From Leptospiraceae bacterium (GTDB lineage: Bacteria > Spirochaetota > Leptospiria > Leptospirales > Leptospiraceae): DNA of 64,000 nucleotides. The stretch is taken from the NCBI GenBank assembly GCA_024233835.1, contig JACKPC010000001.1, positions 1,426,001 to 1,490,000 of the forward strand. Reading direction: 5' to 3'. Below, in pieces: positions 35,908-45,623 of this stretch (within the stretch, counting starts at the first letter, position 1; every line of letters starts with the position of its first letter). Made by a program: the position numbers and the translations under genes. Under the pieces are notes generated by a model, which saw nothing but the letters and a program-made list of their open reading frames with translations, was not told the origin of the DNA and made no database searches.

Positions 35908-36689
35908 TAGAAACCTTTGTAGAACATTTTCAATTATTTATGCTACTTTTTGCAAGAATCGTGGGCCTATTTAGTTCCGCACCTATTTACGCTTCTGCAG
36001 CAATGAAAGTTTCTACAAGGATGATTCTGGCTTTTTTTATTTCTCTGGTTCTGTTTCCTGTGTCTGCTAAATTTTTGCCCGGGGTTCCTACTCATATGGG
36101 TGACTATTACCTTTTAATCTTATCCGAATTACTCGTGGGACTATTTATGGGTTTTATGGTAAGTATCATCTTTGCTTCCTTTCAGATGGCAGGTCAGTAT
36201 TTTTCGGTTCCTATAGGTTTTGGTTATACGGAAGTTTTAGACCCGGTCAGCCAATCGAATTTACCCGTTATCAGTACTTTAAAGAATCTTCTTGGAATGA
36301 TGTTATTCCTGGTACTCGGTGCTCACCGAGTTTTGATTGAATCCTTACATTATTCCTTTGAAAAGGTGCAGGTTTTACAATTTACAGCAGAAATTAATCA
36401 GGGGCTTTTTAAAGCTTTGCAGCTTGCCATCGGTTCGATGTTTGTAGTTGCTTTCCAAATCTCTCTTCCTATTCTGGGAATTCTCATTCTGGTTTCTATT
36501 GCCGAAGCCCTTATGGGGAAAGCAGCTCCGCAGTTAAATATCCTGCAACTGGCATTCCCTACAAAAATTGCAATCGGTCTTTCTGTTTTGATTATTGTAA
36601 GTCCTTTTGTTATAAAACAGATGGAAAATGCTATTGTGATTGCTTTTGATAGGTTAAATATCCTTCTCCGGGAGTGGCCTGCGGGTTAG
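35904..36689 (+). CDS. fliR: Flagellar export gate protein FliR
   Basis: FliR is the single gate subunit that closes the FliP/FliQ helical assembly. It has 261 residues and six hydrophobic helices, with the family stretches ARIVGLFSSAPIYASAAMK, FQMAGQYFSVPIGFGYTEV and a Pro/Gly-rich region LMGKAAPQLNILQLAFPTKI. It overlaps fliQ by four bases and is one base from flhB. Confidence 0.96.
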   Translation: MIETFVEHFQLFMLLFARIVGLFSSAPIYASAAMKVSTRMILAFFISLVLFPVSAKFLPGVPTHMGDYYLLILSELLVGLFMGFMVSIIFASFQMAGQYFSVPIGFGYTEVLDPVSQSNLPVISTLKNLLGMMLFLVLGAHRVLIESLHYSFEKVQVLQFTAEINQGLFKALQLAIGSMFVVAFQISLPILGILILVSIAEALMGKAAPQLNILQLAFPTKIAIGLSVLIIVSPFVIKQMENAIVIAFDRLNILLREWPAG

Positions 36690-36690
36690 T

Positions 36691-37836
36691 ATGATAGTTC
36701 GTGATTTCGAGAACGATTCCCTCTTGTTTCTCAAGCAGGCAGGATTAAATCCTTTTGTAATAGATCTCCAATTATTTTCTGCTGAGGATGAGGGAAGAAC
36801 CGAGGAGCCTTCTGATAGGAGAAGGAAAGAAGAAAGGGAAAAAGGAAATGTTCCTCGATCCCAGGAACTTCCGGGAGCTGTGGTTTTACTCGCTTCTGTA
36901 ATTGCCTTTTATTTTTTTGGAAAACATCTCTTTATAAATGCTGTCGCTATCATAACCCGCTACTTTGGAAACTTCAAAGATTATGATTCTTTCACCGCGG
37001 AGAGTTTTGCTAATTTAATGAAAGTGGGTGCTTTGGATGTAATTACTCTCGTTTTACCTGCCCTTATGATTACTCTTGTGGCTGCTATTGTAGGGAATGT
37101 GGTGCAGGTAGGTTTTTTATTTACTCCGAAAGCAGTAGGTTTTAATTTTAAAAAAATCATTCCAAATTTCAAGAAAGTTCTCCCGACACGACAGACCATT
37201 TTTAACCTGATAAAATCATTAGCCAAAGTGGTTTTAATCGGTTGGATTTCGTATATCATTATTTCCTTTGATTTTCTGGATCTTCTTCTTCTCGGTCAGA
37301 TGGGGATTAAAGAAGCTATGCAGTTAATTTTCTTTTCCTCTTTTAAATTATTTTTTTTCATAGGAATTTTTCTTGTTATTATTGGGATTGCTGATTTTTT
37401 CTATAATAAATACGAGTATGAAGAGAATTTAAAAATTACACCTTCAGAAGCCAAACGGGAGCATAAAGAAGCAGAAGGGGATAAAACTCTTCTGAACCGT
37501 AGACGAAACATGATGAGAGAATTTATTCGAAAAGGAATGTTACAGAAAGTAAAAACAGCTGATGTAGTGATTGTGAATCCCACGCATTTTTCTGTAGCTC
37601 TGAGTTATGACCCGAAGGTTCACGATGCTCCGGTAGTAGTAGCTAAAGGAATGGATGAATTTGCCCTGATGATACGCCGGATAGCCAAAAATAATAATGT
37701 GCCGATAATTGAAGATAGGATGCAGGCCCGGATGTTGTATGATGAGGCCGAGCTGGACATGCCGATTCCGGTAAAATTTTTCCGTGCAGTTTCCTTGATC
37801 ATTGCGAGACTGGATAAATACAGGAGAGTTGCTTGA
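36691..37836 (+). CDS. flhB: Flagellar export switch protein FlhB
   Basis: FlhB switches export from hook to filament substrates. It is 381 residues with an N-terminal extension of about 30 residues before DLQLFSAEDEGRTEEPSDRR, four transmembrane helices (about 65-225), and a cytoplasmic domain with the self-cleavage motif NPTH at residues 296-299 (IVNPTHFSVAL), so switching is expected to work. The N-terminal extension starts from the first ATG after fliR and may be real, since spirochaete FlhB proteins are often longer. flhA overlaps by four bases. Confidence 0.97.
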   Translation: MIVRDFENDSLLFLKQAGLNPFVIDLQLFSAEDEGRTEEPSDRRRKEEREKGNVPRSQELPGAVVLLASVIAFYFFGKHLFINAVAIITRYFGNFKDYDSFTAESFANLMKVGALDVITLVLPALMITLVAAIVGNVVQVGFLFTPKAVGFNFKKIIPNFKKVLPTRQTIFNLIKSLAKVVLIGWISYIIISFDFLDLLLLGQMGIKEAMQLIFFSSFKLFFFIGIFLVIIGIADFFYNKYEYEENLKITPSEAKREHKEAEGDKTLLNRRRNMMREFIRKGMLQKVKTADVVIVNPTHFSVALSYDPKVHDAPVVVAKGMDEFALMIRRIAKNNNVPIIEDRMQARMLYDEAELDMPIPVKFFRAVSLIIARLDKYRRVA

Positions 37837-39962
37837 TGGATAAAAAATGGTATATGCAATCAGATGTGATTATGGGGATAGGGGCTATCTCTATTGTTGC
37901 AATGTTGATTATCCCTCTTCCGGGCTTTCTTCTGGATATCCTGATTGTGGTGAGTCTTGCGATGGGGCTTCTGATTCTTTTAACGTCTATGTCTGTGAAA
38001 GAAGCTTCGGACTTTTCTATTTTTCCTAACCTACTATTAATAACAACCCTGTTTCGACTTGCCCTGAACGTATCTACTACACGGCAAATTTTAACCCAGG
38101 GAGCCAGTTTCAATAGCCATATTATAGATGCGTTCGGTACCTTCGTAATCGGTGGGGGAACGGGCCTATCCAAGTATATGGTCGGATTTATTATCTTTTT
38201 AATTCTTACTATCGTTCAGATTATCGTGATCACAAAAGGTGCCACTCGTATTTCGGAAGTAGCTGCCAGGTTTACTCTGGATGCCTTGCCAGGAAAGCAG
38301 ATGGCCATTGATACAGAACTTTCAAGTGGAAATATTACAGAAGAAGAAGCGAAAGAGCGAAGGAAAAAAGTTCAGAGAGAAGTCGATTTTTATGGAGCCA
38401 TGGATGGTGCGAGTAAGTTCGTGCAGGGGGATGTTCGTGCGGGCTTGATTATTACCGCCATTAATCTTTTGGGTGGAATTATTATCGGAACTTCGATCCG
38501 CAACGAATCTTTCGTCGTGGCCATTCAAAATTACGGCAAATTTACCATTGGGGATGGTCTCGTATCCCAGATTCCGGCTCTTCTGGCCACAACAGCGACC
38601 GGTATGATTGTTACCCGTGCAGGTTCGGATAAGGCTCTGGCTACCGAGTTCAAAGACCAGCTTTTTACAAAACCCAAGATTCTCTATGTTATCGCGGGAA
38701 GCTTATTTTTTGCCGGGTTTATTCCGGGTTTACCTTTTTTTACCCTTCTCTTTTTCGCACTGTCATTTGCTTATCTGGCCTATACGATTGAGAAAAACGC
38801 AGAAGAAACCCTTGCCAACATTGAGAAGGCGAAGAGTGAAACCAAAAGTCAGGAAGAGAAAAAACCGGATTATTACAAAGAACTCCGTACAGATCCCATT
38901 GAAGTGGAACTGGGCCTTAATCTGGTACCTCTCGTAGATACGAATCAGGGTGGAGTTTTACTGGATCAGATTTCCAATCTACGTAAACGATTTGCTGTGG
39001 ATATAGGCCTTGTAATACCTGCGGTTCGAATTCTGGATAACCTCGAACTGGATCACGATTCCTATGCAATTAAAATCAATGGAATTGTAGTAGGAAGTAG
39101 TAAGGTGAAAGCCGGTAAATTAATGGCTCTCGATACTGCCGGAAAAGTGCAGGAAAAGATTACCGGTGAAGAGTTTATAGAGCCTACCTTCGGATATAAG
39201 GCTCTCTGGATAGACCCGGCAGATAAAATTGAGGCAGAGAATACAGGTTATACGGTAGTCGATCCATCTACTGTAATCGTAACCCACTTGAAAGAGCTTA
39301 TCTCCAACCATGCGGCCTCTTTACTGGGAAGAGAAGAAGTGAAAAACCTTCTGGAACACGTTCGGGCTACTCATCCTACTCTTGTGGGAGAACTGGAAGA
39401 AAAAAAAGTGGGTCTGGGTGTTATTCAGCAGGTTCTGCAAAATTTACTTAAAGAAGGCCTGGGAATTCGTAATATAGTTTCCATTCTCGAGTCGATTGCG
39501 AATAGTGATTCGAGGGATTCGTATTTCTTATCTGAAAATGCGAGGCAGGCTATATCCCGTCAGATTGTGAGCGATTATTTACATCATGATGGAAAACTTC
39601 ATGTGGTTACTCTTGACCATAAAATAACAGAGCGTTTGAGTAAAAATATAGTAATGGATCCGATAGAGGGGAGCTTGATTTCAATATCCCCTGAGTTTCA
39701 TAATCGGCTTTTGGAACTGGTAATAAAAGAATATAGTCGCTGTCATGGCGAGGGAAAATTCCCAATTTTTGTGGTAGGAAGGGTGCTTCGTTTGCCTTTC
39801 TCTTATATGCTAGCAAAAGAATTACCTCCCCGGAATTTTGCAGTTCTGGCGGTTGAGGAGATTCATTCTTCGGTTAAAACCCAGATTGATGCTTCTATCA
39901 GCATGAATTTACCGGAACCCGGACAAAAGGTCAGTACAACTACCACTTATGTAGGACAATAG
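37833..39962 (+). CDS. flhA: Flagellar export gate protein FlhA
   Basis: FlhA is the nonameric export gate with a docking platform for chaperone-substrate complexes. At 709 residues it has full length: about eight transmembrane helices (15-330) with TTLFRLALNVSTTRQIL and the FHIPEP-type stretch RFTLDALPGKQMAIDTELSS, then the cytoplasmic domain (about 350-695). FlhA overlaps flhB by four bases. All conserved blocks look intact. Confidence 0.97.
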   Translation: MMDKKWYMQSDVIMGIGAISIVAMLIIPLPGFLLDILIVVSLAMGLLILLTSMSVKEASDFSIFPNLLLITTLFRLALNVSTTRQILTQGASFNSHIIDAFGTFVIGGGTGLSKYMVGFIIFLILTIVQIIVITKGATRISEVAARFTLDALPGKQMAIDTELSSGNITEEEAKERRKKVQREVDFYGAMDGASKFVQGDVRAGLIITAINLLGGIIIGTSIRNESFVVAIQNYGKFTIGDGLVSQIPALLATTATGMIVTRAGSDKALATEFKDQLFTKPKILYVIAGSLFFAGFIPGLPFFTLLFFALSFAYLAYTIEKNAEETLANIEKAKSETKSQEEKKPDYYKELRTDPIEVELGLNLVPLVDTNQGGVLLDQISNLRKRFAVDIGLVIPAVRILDNLELDHDSYAIKINGIVVGSSKVKAGKLMALDTAGKVQEKITGEEFIEPTFGYKALWIDPADKIEAENTGYTVVDPSTVIVTHLKELISNHAASLLGREEVKNLLEHVRATHPTLVGELEEKKVGLGVIQQVLQNLLKEGLGIRNIVSILESIANSDSRDSYFLSENARQAISRQIVSDYLHHDGKLHVVTLDHKITERLSKNIVMDPIEGSLISISPEFHNRLLELVIKEYSRCHGEGKFPIFVVGRVLRLPFSYMLAKELPPRNFAVLAVEEIHSSVKTQIDASISMNLPEPGQKVSTTTTYVGQ

Positions 39963-39990
39963 TATTTATTCAGAGATATAGAGGAAAAAA

Positions 39991-41271
39991 ATGGACTTTG
40001 TTAAAATTAGAGGCAAGGATATTCAGGATTGCTTCATGCAAATGAAAATGAAATATGGACCGGAGGCTCATGTGTATGACCAGAGAGTAATTTCGGAAGG
40101 GGGCTTGTTTGGTACTAAATTCCTCGCTAAAAAAACCTATGAAATTGCTATCGGTATTCCGGAGCAGCAAACTTCTAAAGATAGAGTAGAGAAGAAACTA
40201 CAGGATCTAAAAGAATTACTACGACAAAAAACCGGTGCTGAGCCAAAGAAAAAAAATTTAGGTGATATGAAGCCTCTGGCCAGAGAAACGGATCCGGGAT
40301 CTGGAGAAGAGGAGGATGCGCCCGGAAAACATTTTTATATTTCTAATAACCTTCAATCTCGAAAAGATGCTCTGCATCCACTTAAAGATGAAGTTCTCAA
40401 TAAGCCAGGAAACCTGGATAATCTGAGAGAATTTGATTCGATTCATCTTTATCGTCTAAAAGAAAGGCTTTGTTCGGAAGGGATGAGTCAGGATTATGTA
40501 TTTGAAATTATTCATAAAGCTGAAAAACACCTGTCTTTTATAGAAAAATCGAAGAATGCTGTTGTAATTGAGAAAACAGCTAAAATTCTGGAGGAAAGAG
40601 TCAGTGTTGATACGGATTTACTTTCCGGAGTGGGCAGGGGCAGAAGGAAAATAATCTTTTTTGTTGGGCCTACCGGCAGTGGAAAAACTACCACAATCGC
40701 TAAATTAGCTGCAAAATACTTCTTACACCAGAATCGTCTTGTTTCCCTGTATTCTACCGATAATTACCGAATTGCAGCGATTGAGCAGTTAAAGAGATAT
40801 GCCGATACAATGGATATACCTTTTTATACTGTAAAGGATATTCGTAAGTTTAAGGAAAACTTACAGAGAGATGGTTCTGAGTTGATATTGATTGATACGG
40901 CAGGCTATAGCCATAAAAATCCGGACTTCCACGCAAAAATGAAGGCATTCAGTGAAGCTTTCGGGGAAAAAGACGATGTTGAGAATATACTGGTTTTATC
41001 CTCAACTGTTTCCTATAATAATGCAAAATCGGTTATGGAAGCGTATGAAAACTTGGACTACAAGCGTCTAATACTAACAAAATTGGATGAAACGGAGTAT
41101 GTAGGTCCCTTTATGGAACTTGCAGATATAAAGAATAAAGCATTTACTTATTTCAGCACCGGACAGGAAGTTCCTTTTGACATAATTCCCGCTTCAAAAG
41201 CACTTCTGGCAGATGTGATAGTTCATCCGGAAAAGATGAAGGATATTAAGGGAGAGGTTTTTTCAGTATAA
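39991..41271 (+). CDS. flhF: Flagellar GTPase FlhF (SRP family)
   Basis: This SRP-type GTPase marks the pole or sub-pole where flagella are built. It is 426 residues. The N-terminal region (1-130) is basic and variable; the NG domain has P-loop GPTGSGKTT (226-234), followed by STDNYRIAAIEQLKRYAD, LIDTAGYSHKN (G3) and LTKLDETEYVG (G4, TKLD). AGAGGAAA lies upstream of the ATG. It acts with FlhG, encoded next. Confidence 0.95.
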   Translation: MDFVKIRGKDIQDCFMQMKMKYGPEAHVYDQRVISEGGLFGTKFLAKKTYEIAIGIPEQQTSKDRVEKKLQDLKELLRQKTGAEPKKKNLGDMKPLARETDPGSGEEEDAPGKHFYISNNLQSRKDALHPLKDEVLNKPGNLDNLREFDSIHLYRLKERLCSEGMSQDYVFEIIHKAEKHLSFIEKSKNAVVIEKTAKILEERVSVDTDLLSGVGRGRRKIIFFVGPTGSGKTTTIAKLAAKYFLHQNRLVSLYSTDNYRIAAIEQLKRYADTMDIPFYTVKDIRKFKENLQRDGSELILIDTAGYSHKNPDFHAKMKAFSEAFGEKDDVENILVLSSTVSYNNAKSVMEAYENLDYKRLILTKLDETEYVGPFMELADIKNKAFTYFSTGQEVPFDIIPASKALLADVIVHPEKMKDIKGEVFSV

Positions 41272-41285
41272 GATTTCCGGGTAGT

Positions 41286-42200
41286 ATGATGGATCAAGCA
41301 GAAGGACTTAGAAAATTAAGAGAGTTTAGAGAAGCCAGAAATACCGCTCTGAGTGAAAGGCCTAAGAGTACGGTGATTGGAATCGCTTCCGGAAAAGGAG
41401 GGGTAGGAAAGTCTACTATCTCTATCAATCTCGCTATTTCTATGGCCAGAGAGGGCAAAAAAGTTCTCGTATTTGACGGGGATTTGGGTCTGGCAAATGT
41501 CAATGTGCTACTGGGGATTATTCCAAGATTTAATTTACTGCATGTAATTAAAGGTCATAAAACCCTGCGGGAAGTGATTGTACAAACTACCGAGGGAATC
41601 GACATCATTCCCGGTGCAAATGGATATACACAGCTGGCTGATCTGGATTCAACTGAAAGAAATCAATTAATCCGAAAGTTTGGAGAAATTGGTGAGGATT
41701 ATGATTTCATCATCATCGATACAGGAGCCGGAATTGGAGCCAATGTTATGGGACTTTTGACCTCGGCTAAAGAGCTTTTAGTGATAACCACTCCGGATCC
41801 CACTTCCATTACAGATGCTTACGGACTTATCAAATCGGTACTCCTATACGATAGGGATAAGAAAATTCAACTGGTGATAAACCGTGTTCGTAACGATGAA
41901 GAAGGGAATAAAGTTGCCTCAAGGCTAATAAATATAACTTCTAAATTTATAGGAGTCAATATAAGTTGTATAGGTATGGTTTATCTTGATGATGAGGTTG
42001 AGTTAAGTGCAAGAAAACAAAAACCTTTTATTTCTCTATTTCCGAAGAGCAAGGCTTCAGCCTGTGTAAATGCAATCAAAAATCGTATTTTAGAAATGGA
42101 TGAGGACGAAGATTCCGAATTCAGGATTGGGGATTTTTTTAAAAAATTCTTTAATTTCCTTGATAGTAAAGATAAGGAATATAAAAAAAAGGTAATATAA
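41286..42200 (+). CDS. flhG: Flagellar number regulator FlhG (MinD-like ATPase)
   Basis: FlhG (FleN/YlxH) is an ATPase that limits flagellar number and stimulates FlhF GTPase. The N-terminus has the FlhF-activating motif DQAEGLR (residues 3-9). The deviant Walker A is SGKGGVGKST (35-44); later motifs are FDGDLGLANVNVLLG and IIDTGAGIGANVM. At 304 residues it is normal. A C-terminal amphipathic tail (FFKKFFNFLDSK) would be the membrane-targeting helix. It starts 14 bases after flhF. Confidence 0.95.
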   Translation: MMDQAEGLRKLREFREARNTALSERPKSTVIGIASGKGGVGKSTISINLAISMAREGKKVLVFDGDLGLANVNVLLGIIPRFNLLHVIKGHKTLREVIVQTTEGIDIIPGANGYTQLADLDSTERNQLIRKFGEIGEDYDFIIIDTGAGIGANVMGLLTSAKELLVITTPDPTSITDAYGLIKSVLLYDRDKKIQLVINRVRNDEEGNKVASRLINITSKFIGVNISCIGMVYLDDEVELSARKQKPFISLFPKSKASACVNAIKNRILEMDEDEDSEFRIGDFFKKFFNFLDSKDKEYKKKVI

Positions 42201-42207
42201 AGGTAAG

Positions 42208-42678
42208 ATTCTGCAAATTAAGTTCATCATATTTCTTTCTGTCCTGGCCTTTATCGTGAGTTCTCTCTGTGGTTTTTCTGTTGGAAATCATGCAGGTTAT
42301 GTTTTGATGGTGGCTCTCCTGGCTGCTATGATTTTTGCCGCTCTCGGATTTTTAATCTATTTTTTTATGCAAAGAAATGTTCCCGAAGTTATCGACTTTT
42401 TTGAGGGCACTTCCCATGCGAGGGGAATGGGTGAGGAATCCTTTTCTTCCGAGGATTCAGAACCTGATTATTCCGCACAGTCAGATAAGGGATTTAATCT
42501 TGAAGAAGAAACAGGAAAATTTGCTTCCTCGGAAGAATCTACTCCGGAACCTGTAAGACCTAAAAAACCGGATGGTAACTACGGAGACCATATAATCGTT
42601 GATAATGTTCCAATTCGAAACGAACCCAAGTTGATGGCAGAAGCGATTCGGACTATGATGGCAAATGATTCCGAATAA
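42208..42678 (+). CDS. Small membrane protein of the flagellar operon, likely non-standard start codon
   Basis: No named family. The only ordinary start in frame is GTG 42256, which would cut a hydrophobic helix in half. The frame continues upstream to a Shine-Dalgarno AAAGG (42199-42203) placed just before ATT 42208 and CTG 42211. From there the product is about 156 residues with two transmembrane helices (KFIIFLSVLAFIVSSL and YVLMVALLAAMIFAALGFLI), an acidic Ser/Glu-rich linker, and a conserved-looking C-terminus DHIIVDNVPIRNEPKLMAEA. Its place between flhG and fliA suggests a flagellar role. The start assignment is inference. Confidence 0.6.
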   Translation: MLQIKFIIFLSVLAFIVSSLCGFSVGNHAGYVLMVALLAAMIFAALGFLIYFFMQRNVPEVIDFFEGTSHARGMGEESFSSEDSEPDYSAQSDKGFNLEEETGKFASSEESTPEPVRPKKPDGNYGDHIIVDNVPIRNEPKLMAEAIRTMMANDSE

Positions 42679-42758
42679 AAAAATTGATTGTACAAATTTA
42701 CCTTTTAAATTTACTATTAAAATATCCTGATAAAACCTGAGTGCAGGACATGAGGATT

Positions 42759-42775
42759 TTCCTAAAAATTAGGAA
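42759..42775. promoter_or_regulatory. Perfect inverted repeat upstream of fliA
   Basis: Seven-bp arms TTCCTAA and TTAGGAA flank AAA, in the 250-bp gap before fliA. No T-run follows directly, so an operator is as likely as a terminator. I see no further gene in this gap. Confidence 0.4.
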
Positions 42776-42813
42776 GGTCTACAAATTTTTTGATTATTTT
42801 TGCTACATAATAT

Positions 42814-42838
42814 AAAAAAAAGACTATCCTTTTTTTTT
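42814..42838. terminator. A-tract/T-tract hairpin between flhG operon and fliA
   Basis: Eight A then G (42814-42822) pair with C and eight of nine T (42829-42838) around a six-base loop. It could be a weak bidirectional terminator or simply an AT-rich promoter element of fliA, about 100 bases upstream of its start. Confidence 0.35.
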
Positions 42839-42929
42839 ATATTCAATAAGGTAGATGTGAATTTGTTATCTGCACTCTAAGAGATAAATACAAGAAAATC
42901 GGGGTTTCTATAAGAGAGTCAGAGTAAGT

Positions 42930-43730
42930 ATGTCCAAATTATTAGAGAAATATAACCAGATTGATGAAATGTCCCTTTGGAGAGAATACAGGGCAACTAA
43001 GAGGGGAGAGATACGTGATTATCTTGTAGAGAAATATTCTCCTCTTGTGAAGCATGTTGCCGGTAGGGTAGCTATTGGAATGCCCCAGAATGTTGAATTT
43101 GATGATCTGGTGAGCTATGGAATCTTTGGACTTTTAGATGCGATTGAAAAGTTCGATCCCAACCGTGAAATTAAGTTTAAGACCTATGCCATGACGAGAA
43201 TACGGGGAAGTATTTTTGATGAACTTCGTTCCGTAGACTGGATTCCTCGTTCTATTCGTCAGAAAGCCAAGCAACTCGAACAAATTATCGGAATGCTGGA
43301 GAACAAAGAAGGTCAAACAGTAGATGATGAGGCCATTGCTCGCGAATTAGGGGTCTCCATGAGTGAGTATTCATCCTTACTTACCAAAATTAGCGGCACA
43401 TCTTTAGTATCCTTAAATGATATCTGGTTTCTGGGTGATGAGAATGATGAAGTTTCTTTTATGGAAACACTGGAATCTCCACAAAACCTGAATCCGGATG
43501 TCATTATAGAAAAAGAGGAAATAAAAAATATTATCGTGGAAGCCATCAAGACCCTTCCTGATAAAGAAAAAAAAGTTATCGTACTTTACTACTACGAAGA
43601 TCTGACTCTAAAAGAGATCGGAGAAGTTTTAGAAGTCACCGAGTCCCGGATTTCTCAACTTCACACTAAAGCCGTGATGAGACTGCGCGGAAAATTAAGC
43701 AAAGTAAAGTCAGTAGTTACCAGAAAATAA
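42930..43730 (+). CDS. fliA: RNA polymerase sigma factor FliA/WhiG (sigma28)
   Basis: This is a sigma factor for late flagellar and chemotaxis genes. It has 266 residues: region 2 with VEFDDLVSYGIFGLLDAIEKF and FKTYAMTRIRGSIFDELR; region 3 (RSVDWIPRSIRQKAKQLEQI); region 4 with EEIKNIIVEAIKTLPDKEKK, VIVLYYYEDLTLKEIGEVL and the HTH VTESRISQLHTKAVMRLR. This pattern is FliA/WhiG-type. It has its own upstream gap of 250 bp and a terminator after it, so it may be regulated apart from the flh genes. Confidence 0.95.
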   Translation: MSKLLEKYNQIDEMSLWREYRATKRGEIRDYLVEKYSPLVKHVAGRVAIGMPQNVEFDDLVSYGIFGLLDAIEKFDPNREIKFKTYAMTRIRGSIFDELRSVDWIPRSIRQKAKQLEQIIGMLENKEGQTVDDEAIARELGVSMSEYSSLLTKISGTSLVSLNDIWFLGDENDEVSFMETLESPQNLNPDVIIEKEEIKNIIVEAIKTLPDKEKKVIVLYYYEDLTLKEIGEVLEVTESRISQLHTKAVMRLRGKLSKVKSVVTRK

Positions 43731-43757
43731 GGCGAACTTTTAGGTTCGCTTCCTTTC
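43731..43757 (+). terminator. Intrinsic terminator after fliA
   Basis: Perfect 6-bp arms GCGAAC (43732-43737) and GTTCGC (43744-43749) around TTTTAG are followed by TTCCTTTCTTTTTT. It ends the flagellar transcription block right after the fliA stop. Confidence 0.85.
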
Positions 43758-43832
43758 TTTTTTAAAAAACTTTAATCTATAGAGAATGAATGGACAGATA
43801 CTTTCAGGTATAAGCTAGTTCCATTTATCACT

Positions 43833-45614
43833 ATGAAACAATTCTATCCATTTTTTTTTCGTTTTAAACGAACTAAGCTCTTTGATTATTTTTGTTATGC
43901 TGGCCTGGCTTTCTTTTCAGCCCTTTCTTTTGCTCCCTATGGACTCAGTCATTTCGTCTGGTTCGTTCCCTTTTTCCTTTTTGCTGTCGAGGCTAAATAC
44001 AGAGGGCAATATAAGAAACTTCTTTTTAAGGGGATGGGCTTTTCTCTTTTTTTTACGAGTTTTTCTTTTTACTGGCTTATATACATGTTTGTTGTGTTTG
44101 GTGGTTTGCCGGTTTTTATAGCTTTACCTTTATTTTTCCTGTATGCTTCTATAGCTTCTTTCAAATTCCCAGTTTTTTTAATTCTGTATTCTTTTTTAAG
44201 AAAAAAAATAGGGCGAAATATTTTTCTTGCCGGTTTTGCTATTTTAATATCTGAATTATTTATTTATCAGCTTTTCCCCTGGCATTTTGGAAACCTGATC
44301 GCCGGAAACCTAATATTCGCACAGACTGTTGAAGTTTTCGGAGTCTACGGGCTTTCTTTTTTAGTTTTCATCGTTTCTTTTTATCTATATACTTTTTCTC
44401 CCTTTATTTTTCGATTACTTCATAGAAAGAAGACTTGGCTAAATTTCTTTAAACAACATCGATTATTTACTTTTAGTATTCCTCTTATGTTGCTCGGTTT
44501 TTTTCTTTTAGGTTCGGGTTTGTTTCTATATTGGGAAAAACAACAACCCACAAAATATGTGGATGTGATGATGATTCAACCTGATGCTCCATTAGAATTT
44601 AGAGATGGACGAAGCATTGAAGAAAGTATGGAAATTCTATTTAAACGAATTGAAAAATTGGCGAAAAAAGGGGGGGAAGGAGATACTCATCCCGATTTAA
44701 TCGTGCTTCCTGAATCAGCTGTTCCTTTTTTTTCTGCGCATAATACGAAAGCTACCAATTCTTTTTTTCCCAGTTATTGGTATCGTTTTGAAGCTCTTAT
44801 CTTTCTTTTAAACCAGAGATTTAAGGCAAATGTTTATTTCAATGAAATCGATAGCTTTTTTGTAAATGGAAAGGCTGAAGCAAAAAACCATCGTTCTTAC
44901 AATCATTCAGTTTTGTATGATCCAAACGGGGAACGGAAAAATTCATATGCTAAATCTTATTTACTTGCTTTCGGAGAATACATTCCCCTTGGAGAAACTT
45001 TTGAGTTTTTGTATTCTATTATACCGCAGGTCGGACGATTTTTACCCGGCGATAAACAGGAACTCATTTCCTATTACAGACCTTTAACAAAGCGTACCTC
45101 TTTTTCTAAGTCACATATTAATTGGATAGAAACAAAACCGATGACTATGTCGTATTTAAAGGATTACTACCGGGATAATAATGTGGAATTAAAAGAAGAA
45201 GGAAAATTTCTTCCCCTTATTTGTTATGAGGTAATAATTCCTGAGTTTGTGCGTAAGTTTGCAAAAGCCGGTGCTCCCGATTTTATTGTAAATATCACCA
45301 ATGATAAGTGGTACGGAAGGACTGTAGAGTCCTATCAGCATATGGATTTGGCCAGACTACGTTCTATTGAATTTCGCAGGTGGATGGTTCGTTCAACAAA
45401 TTCCGGAACTTCTACATTTGTCGATCATCTTGGAAGAATTGTGGATAATAAGTTTACAGATATCTTATCTTCCGATGTATACAGGCATAAGGTAGGTGTT
45501 TTACAGTCCGGTTCTACATTTTATATGCTTTTTGGAAATGCAATATCATACATTTTTCTTTTTGTATTTACAATCTATACACTTATAAAAATATTTAAGA
45601 AACAAGATAGATAA
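43833..45614 (+). CDS. lnt: Apolipoprotein N-acyltransferase
   Basis: Lnt adds the third acyl chain to the N-terminal cysteine of lipoproteins in the inner membrane. It is 593 residues with about seven transmembrane helices in the first 230 residues (FAPYGLSHFVWFVPFFLFA; PWHFGNLIAGNL) and one at the C-terminus. The nitrilase-type domain has the catalytic triad Glu294 (VLPESAVPFF), Lys374 (SYAKSYLLAFGEYIP) and Cys464 (LICYEVIIPEF). The Lys-to-Cys spacing (90) is longer than in E. coli, an insertion in the catalytic domain. Consistent with the many lipoproteins here. Confidence 0.93.
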   Translation: MKQFYPFFFRFKRTKLFDYFCYAGLAFFSALSFAPYGLSHFVWFVPFFLFAVEAKYRGQYKKLLFKGMGFSLFFTSFSFYWLIYMFVVFGGLPVFIALPLFFLYASIASFKFPVFLILYSFLRKKIGRNIFLAGFAILISELFIYQLFPWHFGNLIAGNLIFAQTVEVFGVYGLSFLVFIVSFYLYTFSPFIFRLLHRKKTWLNFFKQHRLFTFSIPLMLLGFFLLGSGLFLYWEKQQPTKYVDVMMIQPDAPLEFRDGRSIEESMEILFKRIEKLAKKGGEGDTHPDLIVLPESAVPFFSAHNTKATNSFFPSYWYRFEALIFLLNQRFKANVYFNEIDSFFVNGKAEAKNHRSYNHSVLYDPNGERKNSYAKSYLLAFGEYIPLGETFEFLYSIIPQVGRFLPGDKQELISYYRPLTKRTSFSKSHINWIETKPMTMSYLKDYYRDNNVELKEEGKFLPLICYEVIIPEFVRKFAKAGAPDFIVNITNDKWYGRTVESYQHMDLARLRSIEFRRWMVRSTNSGTSTFVDHLGRIVDNKFTDILSSDVYRHKVGVLQSGSTFYMLFGNAISYIFLFVFTIYTLIKIFKKQDR

Positions 45615-45623
45615 GGTGATAAC

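Noticed and set aside
38608..38937. 109-codon frame inside flhA
   Set aside because: It overlaps a fully conserved FlhA region in another frame and has the composition of an out-of-frame reading.
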